A stretch of 64,000 nt of DNA from contig NZ_KB903435.1 of the NCBI RefSeq assembly GCF_000379765.1, positions 110 through 64,109 on the forward strand, read 5' to 3'. The position numbers and the translations under genes were made by a program. This DNA is from Flexithrix dorotheae DSM 6795 (GTDB lineage: Bacteria > Bacteroidota > Bacteroidia > Cytophagales > Flammeovirgaceae). The number at the start of each line of letters is the position of its first letter. The first letter of the stretch is position 1. The notes under the pieces were generated by a model that worked only from the letters and a program-made list of their open reading frames with translations, did no database searches and was not told the DNA's origin. This document shows positions 20,344 through 29,868 of this stretch, piece by piece.

Positions 20344-23070
20344 ATGAAGCTATTTTTTATCAACAAAAAGAGAATTGTATCCTATTCGATCATATTCCAC
20401 CTATTCCTTTTAATGTCATGTTGCAAACCCAAGGTACAATCTATAAATCAAAATAATTATTTTACCTGGGAAGAATTTAACAACCTCCCTCCTGCTCCAG
20501 GTCAAAATCAACAATATGGTCTTGCAGGAATGTTTGCCGGAGTTCATAATGGTGCTTTGATTCTTGCTGGGGGAGCCAATTTTCCTGATGGTAAACCCTG
20601 GGAAGGTGGATCAAAAAAATGGTGGGATGATATTTATGTATTGGAAAAAAACGGAGACAAATACCAATGGTATTCCCAAAAGGAATTCAAATTACCTTTT
20701 TCATTAGCTTATGGTGTTTCCATTTCAACAAAAAACGGACTTTGGTGTATTGGTGGAAACAATGAAAAAGGAGTACAAAATAATGCGTTTTTAATTCAAT
20801 GGGATCCTATCTCCAAGAATATTATTCTTCAAGATCAAACATCCTTACCATTTCCTTTAGCCAATGCAGCTGGAGGTATAATTGGAGAAACTATATATAT
20901 TGCAGGCGGAGAGACGGACCATAATGTTTCAACTAAGTTTTTATCCTTAAACTTGAATAAAACCCATGCCAACTGGATAGAGCAACCTGCCTGGCCAGGT
21001 AAAGCCCGATCCCATGCCCTGGGTTTAGTACAGTCAAATGGAGATAACGATTGTTTTTATCTTTTAGGAGGAAGACAACTTCAAAACAGTGGGATAAGTG
21101 AGGTATACTATGATGGTTTTTGTTTTAATCCAACTAAAAATAGTTGGGAATCACTTTCTCACTTAAAAAATAAAAATGGGGAACTTATTCCCTTTTCAGC
21201 TGCAACCGGGGTTACTTTTGGATCTAATTCTATGTTTGTTATAGGTGGTTCTAATGGAGATTTATTGAATAAATTGCAGAAATATGAAATGCTTATTTCC
21301 AAAGCTGAAAAAAATGAAAGAGTAAAATTAATTGAAGAAAGGGATATAATTTTAAACCAGCATCCGGGATTCAGTAAAAAAGTATATGCTTATCAAACCA
21401 TTACCAATTCCTGGAGGGAACTTAATAGTCTTCCAAATAGCAGTCAGGTTACAACTCAGGCATTAGTTTGGGATGGAGAAATAATTATCCCAAGTGGGGA
21501 AATATCCCCCGGTATCAGAACTAAAGTACTTTTAAAAGGGACTCCACAAAAAACAGAATCCTTCGGATGGATAAATTATACAGTTGTAATAGCTTATTTG
21601 CTAATTTTAGTAGGAATAGGTTTTATTTTTTCCAAAAACCAGAAAAATACCACTGATTTTTTTAAGGCTGGGGGACGAATTCCGTGGTGGGCTGCAGGAA
21701 TAAGTATCTTCGGAACGCAACTTAGTGCCATTACCTTTATGGCCATTCCAGCAAAGGCTTATGCAACCGACTGGAGTATGTTTTTTATGTTAATGACTGT
21801 CATCATGGTTGCTCCATTAATTATACATTTCTTCCTTCCCTTTTTCAGAAGACTGAATCTTACTTCAGCTTATGAATACCTGGAACAACGGTTTAACACT
21901 ACCACCAGACAGATTGGGGCTGCCATGTACGTAATCATGCAAATTAGTCGTCTGGGTATTGTATTGCTTTTACCTTCTCTGGCTTTATCAGTAGTAACTG
22001 GGATAGATGTAAGCCTTTGTATTTTAATAATGGGAGTCCTAAGTATTATCTATACAGTACTAGGCGGTATTGAAGCTGTAATCTGGACTGATGTAATGCA
22101 GGTTATTGTTTTATTAGGTGGAGCATTGTTTTGTTTAATTTGGATTCCTATTCAGATCGGCAGCAATTCTTCTGAAATCTGGCAACAAATAAGCTCCAAT
22201 GGCAAATTTAATCCTATTAATTTGGATTTCAATTTTTCCCAACCTACTCTATGGGTAGTAATTATTGGAGGGATTGCTTCTAATATTATTCAGTACGGAA
22301 GTGATCAAACGGTTATTCAGCGGTATTTAACTACCAGAGATGAGAAAAGTGCTGCTAATGGTATTAAAACCGGAGCCTGGATGGTACTTCCCTCTGCACT
22401 TATCTTTTTTTCAATTGGTACAGCTTTATTTTTATTCTTCAAAAATTATCCGGAAACCTTGAACCCAACTTTGGATAATACAGATACCATTTTTCCTTGG
22501 TATATTGTATCTCAATTACCAGATGGCATTTCCGGAGTTTTAATTGCCGCCATTTTTGCAGCTGCAATGTCTAGCTTGGATAGCAGTATGAACTCAGTTG
22601 CTACAGTAATTACAAATGATTTTTATAAACTTTTTAAAGCCAGTAGTAATGAATATAAAGAGCTCGAATTTGCCAGAAAAGTAACTGTAATTATTGGTGT
22701 TTTAGGAACCGGAACTGCCTTGCTTATGGCTAACCTTAATATTCTTTCTCTTTGGGATCAATTCAATGAAGTGATTGGGCTATTTGCCGGGGGTCTTGGA
22801 GGATTATTTCTACTGGGAATTTTTACCCAAAAAGCTCACGGAACCGGTGCATTAATCGGATTGGTATTGAGTGGTTTTGTACAATATTATGTAAAGGTTC
22901 ATACTTCCCTTCACCTACTTCTTTATGCTTTTACAGGTATGATATCAGCCTTTATTTTGGGATATATTTTCAGTCTGCTTTTACCCCGGAATTCTTCTGG
23001 AAAAAGTAATCTGACCTACATCAATGTAAACAAAATTAACAATAATAAAAAAGTTCCGGTTGGTAAATGA
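20344..23070 (+). CDS. NanM-type mutarotase fused to sodium:solute symporter
   Basis: One 908-residue polypeptide joins two functions. Residues up to about 400 follow a lipoprotein-like leader (LLMSCC) and form a Kelch-type six-bladed propeller like the cyclically permuted sialic-acid mutarotase NanM (LILAGGANFPDGKPW, FYLLGGRQ, MFVIGGSNGD). From about residue 410 to the end it is a 13-14 helix SSS-family sodium symporter (TDFFKAGGRIPWWAAGIS, AAIFAAAMSSLDSSMNS). The propeller should sit in the periplasm and convert alpha- to beta-Neu5Ac, handing substrate to the carrier. I choose ATG 20344. An upstream in-frame ATG at 20314 only adds ten residues before the leader. It lies between nanL and the sialidase. 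A frameshift or assembly join is unlikely, since the linker is continuous in frame. Confidence 0.88.
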   Translation: MKLFFINKKRIVSYSIIFHLFLLMSCCKPKVQSINQNNYFTWEEFNNLPPAPGQNQQYGLAGMFAGVHNGALILAGGANFPDGKPWEGGSKKWWDDIYVLEKNGDKYQWYSQKEFKLPFSLAYGVSISTKNGLWCIGGNNEKGVQNNAFLIQWDPISKNIILQDQTSLPFPLANAAGGIIGETIYIAGGETDHNVSTKFLSLNLNKTHANWIEQPAWPGKARSHALGLVQSNGDNDCFYLLGGRQLQNSGISEVYYDGFCFNPTKNSWESLSHLKNKNGELIPFSAATGVTFGSNSMFVIGGSNGDLLNKLQKYEMLISKAEKNERVKLIEERDIILNQHPGFSKKVYAYQTITNSWRELNSLPNSSQVTTQALVWDGEIIIPSGEISPGIRTKVLLKGTPQKTESFGWINYTVVIAYLLILVGIGFIFSKNQKNTTDFFKAGGRIPWWAAGISIFGTQLSAITFMAIPAKAYATDWSMFFMLMTVIMVAPLIIHFFLPFFRRLNLTSAYEYLEQRFNTTTRQIGAAMYVIMQISRLGIVLLLPSLALSVVTGIDVSLCILIMGVLSIIYTVLGGIEAVIWTDVMQVIVLLGGALFCLIWIPIQIGSNSSEIWQQISSNGKFNPINLDFNFSQPTLWVVIIGGIASNIIQYGSDQTVIQRYLTTRDEKSAANGIKTGAWMVLPSALIFFSIGTALFLFFKNYPETLNPTLDNTDTIFPWYIVSQLPDGISGVLIAAIFAAAMSSLDSSMNSVATVITNDFYKLFKASSNEYKELEFARKVTVIIGVLGTGTALLMANLNILSLWDQFNEVIGLFAGGLGGLFLLGIFTQKAHGTGALIGLVLSGFVQYYVKVHTSLHLLLYAFTGMISAFILGYIFSLLLPRNSSGKSNLTYINVNKINNNKKVPVGK

Positions 23071-23257
23071 TCCATCTTATCATCACATTTTTTTAAAAAA
23101 AGACCAGTATCTTAAATCAATCGCAATTAAACTGCCCATTGGAGAATTTACTGGAAACCATACCCAACTTGTAAAATGGATGTTTACAGCTGCATTGGTA
23201 GAATTAGTGAAAGGGCGTTGGGAAACGCTGCAAAATTCAGAATATGAAACTCATTAA
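23060..23257 (+). pseudogene. Possible gene remnant after the symporter, unrecognised
   Basis: This open frame of up to 65 codons overlaps the symporter stop by 11 bases and has no ATG near its start (TTG at 23060). The segment from about 23130 (LPIGEFTGNHTQLVKWMFTA) has gene-like codon choice and ends at TAA 23257, just before the sialidase. It reads like the C-terminal tail of a larger protein whose front has been lost. I do not recognise the family. It could also be a short real gene or chance. Confidence 0.25.
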
Positions 23258-23297
23258 CTGAAAATTAATACTAGAAGAAAATTTATTATCAATAACC

Positions 23298-25319
23298 ATG
23301 AAAAAACACCTGATTTTAATCTGCCTGGGAATGATATTTTTCAGCACTTGTACTTCCCAAATAAAGAAAGATCATCCCTTACTACAATCGCTGGATTTTG
23401 AAGAATTCAATGTTGGAGATTTTACCAGTGGAAATTCTGGGAAAATAAATCTGAATATTTCCCAAGGTTGGGCTAAAGTAATTTCCAAACCTGTAGCCAC
23501 AGGGGAAAAATCTTTAAAATTAATGGGACCAGTTTCTATTATTGAACTAGATCTCCAGCCCTTTTTGGGGTCATTAAGAGGCATATCACTAAAAGCCGAA
23601 AAATGGTCTTCTAAAGGAGCTTTCAAATTTGAATCTAAAAAATTCCATCAGGGAAAGTGGTCTCCCATTAAGGCTGTCCATGAAACCATCCCTGTTGGCC
23701 ATTTTACCAATATTTATATTGATCTGGAAGAACCTGCAGAAAAGATTCAGTTTATTTGCCAGGCTACAGAGGAGTCAGGAATTGTCATAGATGATTTAAC
23801 ATTTCTTTCGGATGCTCCAATGGTTTTAGATTCTGTGGTAGTTAAAAAACCAATTTTTCCAGTCCTTAAAGGCAAAAACAATAACCCAATAATGCAAATT
23901 TTAGTGCATACATCAGGGGTATCAGAACCACTACAGGTAGAGTCCTTAAATTTAAAACAGATTGGGATTCCAGTTAAAAATGTGAATGTGTTTTACACAG
24001 GTTCATCAGCTGAATTTTCTAATCATGAATTATTTGGTAAATTGAATCTGGTAAATGGACAATATGTAGTAAATGGGCAAAAGAAATTAAAGCACGGTAC
24101 AAATTCTTTTTGGATAAGCTGTGACCTTGATGAGTCCGCAAGCCTTTTAGAAAAATTAAATCCTGATTGTGCTTATATGATTATTGATGGAGAAAAAATC
24201 TTGCCTGAAAACTCACAAAATAAACATGCTCTACGAACAGGAATAGCATTGCGGAAACATGGAGAGGATAATATAGACACCTACCGGATTCCGGGATTAG
24301 CCACTTCCAATAAAGGTACCTTGATAGCTGTATATGATATCCGAAGAAACAGTTCCGTGGACTTGCAAGAGGATATCGATGTTGGAATGCAACGTAGTAC
24401 TGATGGAGGAAAAACATGGGAACCTATGAAAATAATTATTGACATGGGTGAGTACAATGGTAAACCCCAAATTCAAAATGGAGTTGGTGATCCCTCTATT
24501 TTAGTAGACCGAAATACAGGAACCATTTGGGTAGCTGGAATTTGGGCTCATGGACATCCTGGAAAACGGAATTGGTGGGCTTCCAAACCTGGGTTAACAC
24601 CTGAAGAAACCAGTCAATTTGTATTGGTAAAAAGCGATGATGATGGCAAAACGTGGTCAGAACCTATTAATATAACCAGACAGATCAAAAAAACTGAATG
24701 GTATTTATTATTACAAGGTCCTGGTAAAGGGATTACTCTTGAAGATGGTACATTAGTATTTCCTGCACAATTTAAAGACGCTGAGCAAATTCCGCATTCT
24801 AGTTTAATTTACAGCAAAAATCATGGGAAGACATGGCATATGGGAACAGGTGCAAAGTCTCATACTACTGAAGCTCAAATAGTACAATTAAAAGATGGTA
24901 GCTTAATGCTGAATATGAGAGATGATCGCGGTAGAACAGCATCTGGTGCAAGGTCAGTTGCCATCACAAAAGACTTGGGTAAAACGTGGGTAGAACATCC
25001 TTCTTCACGAAAATTACTTCCTGAACCTGTTTGTATGGCCAGTTTGATAACCCATAATTACAAGGGTAAACAGCTGTTCCTTTTTTCAAATCCTCATACC
25101 ACCAAAGGAAGACATCATATTACTATTCAAGTAAGTAAGGATGAGGGAAATTCTTGGCCAGCTCAATATCACATGCTCCTTGATGAGGGCTACGGCAGAG
25201 GTTATTCCTGTATGACCTCAATAGATGAGGAAACCATTGGAATTCTTTATGAGGGCAGCCAGGCAGATTTAATTTTCCAGAAAATTAAAATTGAAGAACT
25301 GTTATCCAGCCCTCAATAA
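23298..25319 (+). CDS. nanH: Exo-alpha-sialidase (secreted lipoprotein)
   Basis: This GH33-type sialidase of 673 residues releases terminal sialic acid from glycoconjugates. The leader ends in lipobox FSTC, so it is lipid-anchored at the cell envelope. Residues of about 30-310 form two N-terminal beta domains (carbohydrate-binding-like plus the Bacteroidota sialidase-associated domain). The catalytic six-bladed propeller starts with the Arg-Ile-Pro motif at R330 (YRIPGL), contains YDIRRNSSVD, and has five Asp-box-like repeats: STDGGKTW, SDDDGKTW, SKNHGKTW, TKDLGKTW and SKDEGNSW. The DEGYGRGYSCM segment carries the expected nucleophilic Tyr region. It supplies the substrate used by the rest of the operon. 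Confidence 0.95.
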   Translation: MKKHLILICLGMIFFSTCTSQIKKDHPLLQSLDFEEFNVGDFTSGNSGKINLNISQGWAKVISKPVATGEKSLKLMGPVSIIELDLQPFLGSLRGISLKAEKWSSKGAFKFESKKFHQGKWSPIKAVHETIPVGHFTNIYIDLEEPAEKIQFICQATEESGIVIDDLTFLSDAPMVLDSVVVKKPIFPVLKGKNNNPIMQILVHTSGVSEPLQVESLNLKQIGIPVKNVNVFYTGSSAEFSNHELFGKLNLVNGQYVVNGQKKLKHGTNSFWISCDLDESASLLEKLNPDCAYMIIDGEKILPENSQNKHALRTGIALRKHGEDNIDTYRIPGLATSNKGTLIAVYDIRRNSSVDLQEDIDVGMQRSTDGGKTWEPMKIIIDMGEYNGKPQIQNGVGDPSILVDRNTGTIWVAGIWAHGHPGKRNWWASKPGLTPEETSQFVLVKSDDDGKTWSEPINITRQIKKTEWYLLLQGPGKGITLEDGTLVFPAQFKDAEQIPHSSLIYSKNHGKTWHMGTGAKSHTTEAQIVQLKDGSLMLNMRDDRGRTASGARSVAITKDLGKTWVEHPSSRKLLPEPVCMASLITHNYKGKQLFLFSNPHTTKGRHHITIQVSKDEGNSWPAQYHMLLDEGYGRGYSCMTSIDEETIGILYEGSQADLIFQKIKIEELLSSPQ

Positions 25320-25355
25320 CTTTTGTTTTCTCCTCTCCTTTCATAGAAATTATAT

Positions 25356-26510
25356 ATGAACTCTTTAAATAAATACGCAAAGCTATACAAAACCAGCCTA
25401 TTGCAGGATATCATACCTTTTTGGGGAAAATATTCCGTTGATCGAAAATTCGGTGGGTATATGACCTGTCTGGACCAAAAAGGTGAAATATTTGATACCG
25501 ATAAATTTGTCTGGCTCCAAGGGCGTCAGGTATGGACCTTTTCCATGCTTTACAATAGAGTTGAAAAAAAAGAAGAATGGTTGGAAACAGCAAGAATAGG
25601 AGCTGAGTTTCTAAAAAAATATGCTTTAGATTCGAATGGAAATTTTTACTTTTCTTTAGACAGAAAAGGTATCCCACTAATTCAATCCTATAATATTTTT
25701 TCTGATTGCTTTGCTGCTATGGCATTTAATCAATATGCCTTGGCTTCAGGTGATCAAGAATATTTAGATTTAGGAGTGAAAATTTTTAATAATATTCTTA
25801 AAAGAAAAAATAATCCTAAAGGTAAATATGAAAAAAGTACTGGTAACCGACCAATGAAAAACTTTGCACTTCCTATGATCCTGTCAAATCTGGTTTTGGA
25901 ACTGAAAGACTCTCTTTCGTCTTCTCTTGTGCATCAAACTCTCAATGATTGTATAGAATTAGTGATGAATACTTTTCTTGATAAAAAAGATGGGCTTATA
26001 TATGAAAATATAACCCCTGAAGGTCTCCACTTAGATACATTTGAGGGTAGGCTGATTAATCCCGGTCATGGAATTGAGGCAATGTGGTTTATCATGGATA
26101 TTGCTGAACAACAAGGCAATCAGGCATTGATTGAAAGAGCGGTATCTACTACAATTCATTTGATTGATTATGGCTGGGATAAAGAATATGGTGGTATTTT
26201 TTACTTTTTAGATGCTAAAGGAAAACCTCCATTACAATTGGAATGGGACCAAAAGCTTTGGTGGGTACATCTTGAAACCTTAGTGGCTCTTTCAAAGGCT
26301 TTTAGATTAACCAAAAGTTTTGAGGTAGTAAACTGGTTTGAAAAAGTTCATCATTACAGTTGGGCCCATTTTCCAGATCCAGAATTCGGTGAATGGTATG
26401 GCTATCTTAACCGAGAAGGAAAACCACTATTATCCCTGAAAGGAGGAAAATGGAAAGGCTGCTTTCATGTTCCCAGGGCTATGTATCAGTGTTGGAGAAA
26501 TTTAAGATAA
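25356..26510 (+). CDS. nanE: N-acylglucosamine 2-epimerase (AGE family)
   Basis: This 384-residue (alpha/alpha)6-barrel epimerase would convert N-acetylmannosamine to N-acetylglucosamine in the cytoplasm, as in the Bacteroides nanLET pathway. Family signatures are the FVWLQGRQVWTFSMLYN segment near residue 50, the LINPGHGIEAMWF segment with the catalytic His, and the C-terminal KGCFHVPRAMYQCW with the second catalytic His. No signal peptide. It begins 36 bases after the sialidase and closes the operon. No kinase for GlcNAc is present in the window, so that step must be encoded elsewhere. Confidence 0.92.
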   Translation: MNSLNKYAKLYKTSLLQDIIPFWGKYSVDRKFGGYMTCLDQKGEIFDTDKFVWLQGRQVWTFSMLYNRVEKKEEWLETARIGAEFLKKYALDSNGNFYFSLDRKGIPLIQSYNIFSDCFAAMAFNQYALASGDQEYLDLGVKIFNNILKRKNNPKGKYEKSTGNRPMKNFALPMILSNLVLELKDSLSSSLVHQTLNDCIELVMNTFLDKKDGLIYENITPEGLHLDTFEGRLINPGHGIEAMWFIMDIAEQQGNQALIERAVSTTIHLIDYGWDKEYGGIFYFLDAKGKPPLQLEWDQKLWWVHLETLVALSKAFRLTKSFEVVNWFEKVHHYSWAHFPDPEFGEWYGYLNREGKPLLSLKGGKWKGCFHVPRAMYQCWRNLR

Positions 26511-27178
26511 CTAGGACCAACCTAAAAAATTTACTCATTGACTAATGTGCATAATCTGGTAAATAGCCTGGTTTTTGAATAATGTAAACAACTTATTGTA
26601 CCTTGTATTTAGCTTTTTGAGAAAGTCCTTAGGATAATTGGTACTAAAAAGTCCTTGCTGTAATCTGGCTGGGAAGTAAAAAGTCTAAATCTAGAGGATT
26701 GATGATTTATCTGGAAGCGCCTTTGGTGACCCCGAATGGAATAATTTATTTATGCAGCACGATTCAAAATAAACAATAAACCCTAATTAAATTAAGTTTT
26801 AGCTTTTTTGGGAGAACTCCCAGATCGCTTCCTTTTTCTTAAAACAAAGACATATTTTTCAAAATTCCAGTACTTATAATTGATCAATTATTGCCGTAGA
26901 TTATCCGGGTAGTGATTATTTGCCATTTTCGTAAGGGTTTTTGGAAATTGGGAAGGAGAAGTAGAAAGGACTTTTGTGTCACAAATGTCAATTTAACTGC
27001 TAATACCCAATGCTTCAAAACCCAATATTGCAGTATCATTTCCTAAAGTAAACTACAGTGAAATTTCCGGCTTAAATTCAACAAAGCAAACCAAATAAAA
27101 TTCTTTATTTCATTCTTTTTGCTCTTAATCCCTTATCTTGCTCCATCACAACTTTTAGCCAAATTACCCTACTAAATT
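26511..27178. other. Intergenic region, no gene
   Basis: This 668-base stretch after the nan operon has frequent stops in all frames. The only structure I see is the 14-base palindrome TGGGAG-AA-CTCCCA (26809-26822). It may be a decayed segment between the metabolic locus and the small toxin-like pair that follows. Confidence 0.5.
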
Positions 27179-27604
27179 TTATCTAGGGTCTAAGCTTTTG
27201 CCCTTATCCTTCCAAAATTTAGCTTCATCATGTTTTTCTAAATCCGTTAAGACATTTGAAAGGTTATAATAAATAAAATATATATGAGGATGATTTGGAT
27301 CTATTTCAATAGCTATCTTATGATATTTTTCTGTTTTAATAAGCTCACTATTTTTATAATATAAATTGGCTAAGTTAGCATAAAAAGCACTTTCACATGG
27401 GTATATTTCTATTGCCTGAAGAGAGGTAGTGATAGCATCTTTAATATTACCACCATCCTTTAGTTTATCGATTTTTTTTGCTATTTCTTCTATCACTAAA
27501 TATTCTTCAGTACCATAATCGATAAATTTCCCTTCACAATCTATTTTTGTCTTGTTGCAACTGTAAAGAGCTATGATTGCAATAGAAATTAATATTGTTT
27601 TCAT
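27179..27604 (-). CDS. TPR-repeat lipoprotein
   Basis: This 141-residue lipoprotein has leader MKTILISIAIIALYSC and then about three tetratricopeptide-like helical pairs (AITTSLQAIEIYPCESAFYA, YHKIAIEIDPNHPHIYF). TPRs mediate protein-protein contact. Its start overlaps the stop of the preceding 80-codon frame by four bases (ATGA), so the two are translationally coupled. Small lipoproteins coupled to Rhs-type toxin ends often act as immunity or accessory proteins. That role is speculation here. Confidence 0.7.
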   Translation of the reverse strand: MKTILISIAIIALYSCNKTKIDCEGKFIDYGTEEYLVIEEIAKKIDKLKDGGNIKDAITTSLQAIEIYPCESAFYANLANLYYKNSELIKTEKYHKIAIEIDPNHPHIYFIYYNLSNVLTDLEKHDEAKFWKDKGKSLDPR

Positions 27605-27843
27605 AGATTTTCTTTTTCTGGGTTTGCTATTTTTCTTTTCTCTCCTGTTGATCTTATTTCAATGTCTAATGAATCCATATACTTTGCTCCACCATGATGT
27701 GGAATATTCCATGTTGTATCATTATTCGAATCATTATTGTATCTATCTTTAGAATGTCCTCTTTCTTCTCTTGTTGTTGTTCCTGTTAACTTTTTTAGCC
27801 ATTCAGCAGCATCAAAATTATAACCAAGCTTATAATCAAACAT
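27601..27843 (-). CDS. Small unrecognised protein, possible toxin C-terminal fragment
   Basis: This is an 80-residue soluble, highly charged product with no signal peptide and no motif that I recognise. Its composition (GTTTREERGHSKDRYNND, WNIPHHGGAKYMD) resembles the variable C-terminal tip of polymorphic secreted proteins. In-frame sequence upstream of the ATG hits a stop within ten codons, so if it once had a long N-terminal carrier, that part is gone. It overlaps the TPR lipoprotein gene by four bases. Confidence 0.45.
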   Translation of the reverse strand: MFDYKLGYNFDAAEWLKKLTGTTTREERGHSKDRYNNDSNNDTTWNIPHHGGAKYMDSLDIEIRSTGEKRKIANPEKENL

Positions 27844-28367
27844 AAAACTTATGTGGGGTAATCCTAAAACTCACTAACTACCGCATATGGAGGATAAAAA
27901 ATGCTGCAATATTCTCCATAAAAACCTCCCTAATTTCCTTTCAAAGCCTATTATATTCAAATATGCTGCGTACTTTCCAAAATATGCTGCATAATATGCC
28001 GCATGTTATTTTTATAAATTACTGATTTATAATATTTTATCCTTCACCTAAAAATCCACTATCATGCGCTGCGTGATACCATCTTGCTTACAATTTCCCC
28101 TCCCCTACTTCCACTTCCTAATTGTAACCAACTTGGAGTTACAAATTTAATTAATGATCCCATGGAGACAGTTGGAATTTCTCTTACCTTAGGGCTTGAA
28201 TTCACAGATACTTCCAAAAAAGTAAGACTATCATTTTAAAAACATTCGTTTCTTAATTTTTTCTATGGAAATTTTCCGAAAAGGGCCATCCTGGCAACTA
28301 CTCTAATTTAAAAAAGAACTGTATCTTTAAAGTTTTCAAAATATACAATATACCAGTTCTTCTTTTC
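27844..28367. other. Intergenic region with clustered ATGCTGC-type words
   Basis: This 524-base gap has no gene. The word ATATGCTGC or a close variant recurs (about 27902, 27961, 27983, then ATATGCCGC at 27994, and GCGCTGCG near 28066). The rest is AT-rich. The plus-strand sulfatase promoter must be near the right end. Confidence 0.45.
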
Positions 28368-29810
28368 ATGATGAGATCACTTTTCCTGTTTATCACGGTG
28401 TTGGTTTGGGGCTGTCAGCCACAAAAACATGAAACTTCTATCCCTCCAAATATTATTTTTATTCTGGCTGATGACCTGGGTTATAATGATATTTCGACTT
28501 ATCGCAGGTTGAATCAAAACCCCGCAGAAAAACCTCCGACTTGCCAAACCCCAAATATTGATCAATTGGCCAGGGAAGGACTGCAATTTTCAAACTTTTA
28601 CTGTGGAGCTGCAGTTTGTTCTCCTTCAAGGGCAGCATTAATAACTGGCAGAAATGCCGCAAGAGTCGGAATTTACAATTGGATTCCTGAAAACTCCCCA
28701 ATGCACCTGAGAAATGAAGAAGTTACCATTGCAGAAATGCTGAAACAAAAGGACTACCAGACCGGTCATTTTGGAAAATGGCATCTCACTTCCGAAGGTA
28801 CTGAACAGCCTCTACCCCAGAATCAGGGTTTTGATTATGCTTTTTATACTTTCAATAATGCCCAACCTTCCCATCATAATCCGGTAAATTTTCATAGAAA
28901 TGGTGAGCGTGTGGGAGAATTAGAAGGATATTCCTGTCAACTGGTAGTAGATGAAGCCATTACCTGGCTTACTGATCATCAAGAAAAGCCTTTTTATATG
29001 AATATCTGGTTTAATGAACCACATGAAAAAGTGGCTGCCCCTGATAGTTTAAGCCAAAAACATGCTTACAAACAGCAATATTATGGTGCCATTGAAAATC
29101 TTGATCTGGCTGTAGGAAAATTAATGAACTATCTTAAAGCCAATAATCTGGATAAAAATACAATTATTATATTTTCTTCTGATAATGGTTCTCAGGTGTG
29201 GGGTTCCAATGCCCCATTCAGAGGGGAAAAGTGTTTTAATTTTGAAGGAGGTTTAAGAGTCCCCTTTATTGTAAAAGGAACAGGCATTCCCAAAGCAAAT
29301 ATGCCAGTTGGCACAGTAGGCAGTTTTGTCGATATTTTGCCTACAATAGCCAAAATCACACAGACTAACTTACCCGAAAACAAAGTATTTGACGGAGAAG
29401 ATTTATCAGAAGTTTTTTACCGCCCTCAAAAAGCTTTCAAACGGGAAAAACCAGTATTTTTTTATCGATATTTTCATGAACCTGTTTCAATGTTGCGCGA
29501 GGAAAACTGGGTTTTATTGGGCTTTGAGGAAAAAATCCCCTACCAACCCCATTATAATCCAAAAACATTCGCCAAACTTAAACCAGAACCAGGAGCCCCT
29601 GCATGGTCAATGTGGGGATTTCAAGAGCTACATATGGATTACCTGAATAATCAAAAGACTCAGTATTTTGAGTTGTACGACATGGAAGCTGATGCCGAAC
29701 AAAAACAGGACGTTTCCAATAAGCATCCAGAAATTGTTGAAAAAATGAAAACAAAAATGATTCATCTACAGGAAGAGATGATTGCAGAAGGAGGAAACTG
29801 GTTTAATTAA
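28368..29810 (+). CDS. Sulfatase, formylglycine-dependent, lipoprotein
   Basis: This 480-residue arylsulfatase-family enzyme removes sulfate esters, probably from glycans. The leader ends at lipobox VWGC. Metal ligands appear in NIIFILADDLGYNDIS. The active-site motif CSPSRAALITGR places the Cys converted to formylglycine at residue 84. FGKWH contains the conserved Lys and the IFSSDNGSQ block follows. The residues in TPNIDQLAREG are typical. It is monocistronic and faces a convergent oxidase gene. It may act on sulfated mucin-like glycans alongside the sialidase, but no shared regulation is visible. Confidence 0.93.
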   Translation: MMRSLFLFITVLVWGCQPQKHETSIPPNIIFILADDLGYNDISTYRRLNQNPAEKPPTCQTPNIDQLAREGLQFSNFYCGAAVCSPSRAALITGRNAARVGIYNWIPENSPMHLRNEEVTIAEMLKQKDYQTGHFGKWHLTSEGTEQPLPQNQGFDYAFYTFNNAQPSHHNPVNFHRNGERVGELEGYSCQLVVDEAITWLTDHQEKPFYMNIWFNEPHEKVAAPDSLSQKHAYKQQYYGAIENLDLAVGKLMNYLKANNLDKNTIIIFSSDNGSQVWGSNAPFRGEKCFNFEGGLRVPFIVKGTGIPKANMPVGTVGSFVDILPTIAKITQTNLPENKVFDGEDLSEVFYRPQKAFKREKPVFFYRYFHEPVSMLREENWVLLGFEEKIPYQPHYNPKTFAKLKPEPGAPAWSMWGFQELHMDYLNNQKTQYFELYDMEADAEQKQDVSNKHPEIVEKMKTKMIHLQEEMIAEGGNWFN

Positions 29811-29828
29811 TTTAATAAAAAAAACTTA

Positions 29829-29862
29829 ATTTTAGCAGGAAAGTTATTCCTTTCCTGCTAAA
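29829..29862 (-). terminator. Strong terminator between convergent sulfatase and oxidase genes
   Basis: The 14-base arms TTTTAGCAGGAAAG and CTTTCCTGCTAAAA pair perfectly around a 6-base loop. On the minus strand a run of eight U residues follows a few bases later. It ends the oxidase transcript seven bases after its stop codon and may also stop sulfatase readthrough. Confidence 0.85.
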
Positions 29863-29868
29863 AATAGC

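Noticed and set aside
27894-28075. ATATGCTGC-like words as a CRISPR array
   Set aside because: The words are only about nine bases, vary, and have no regular spacer length.
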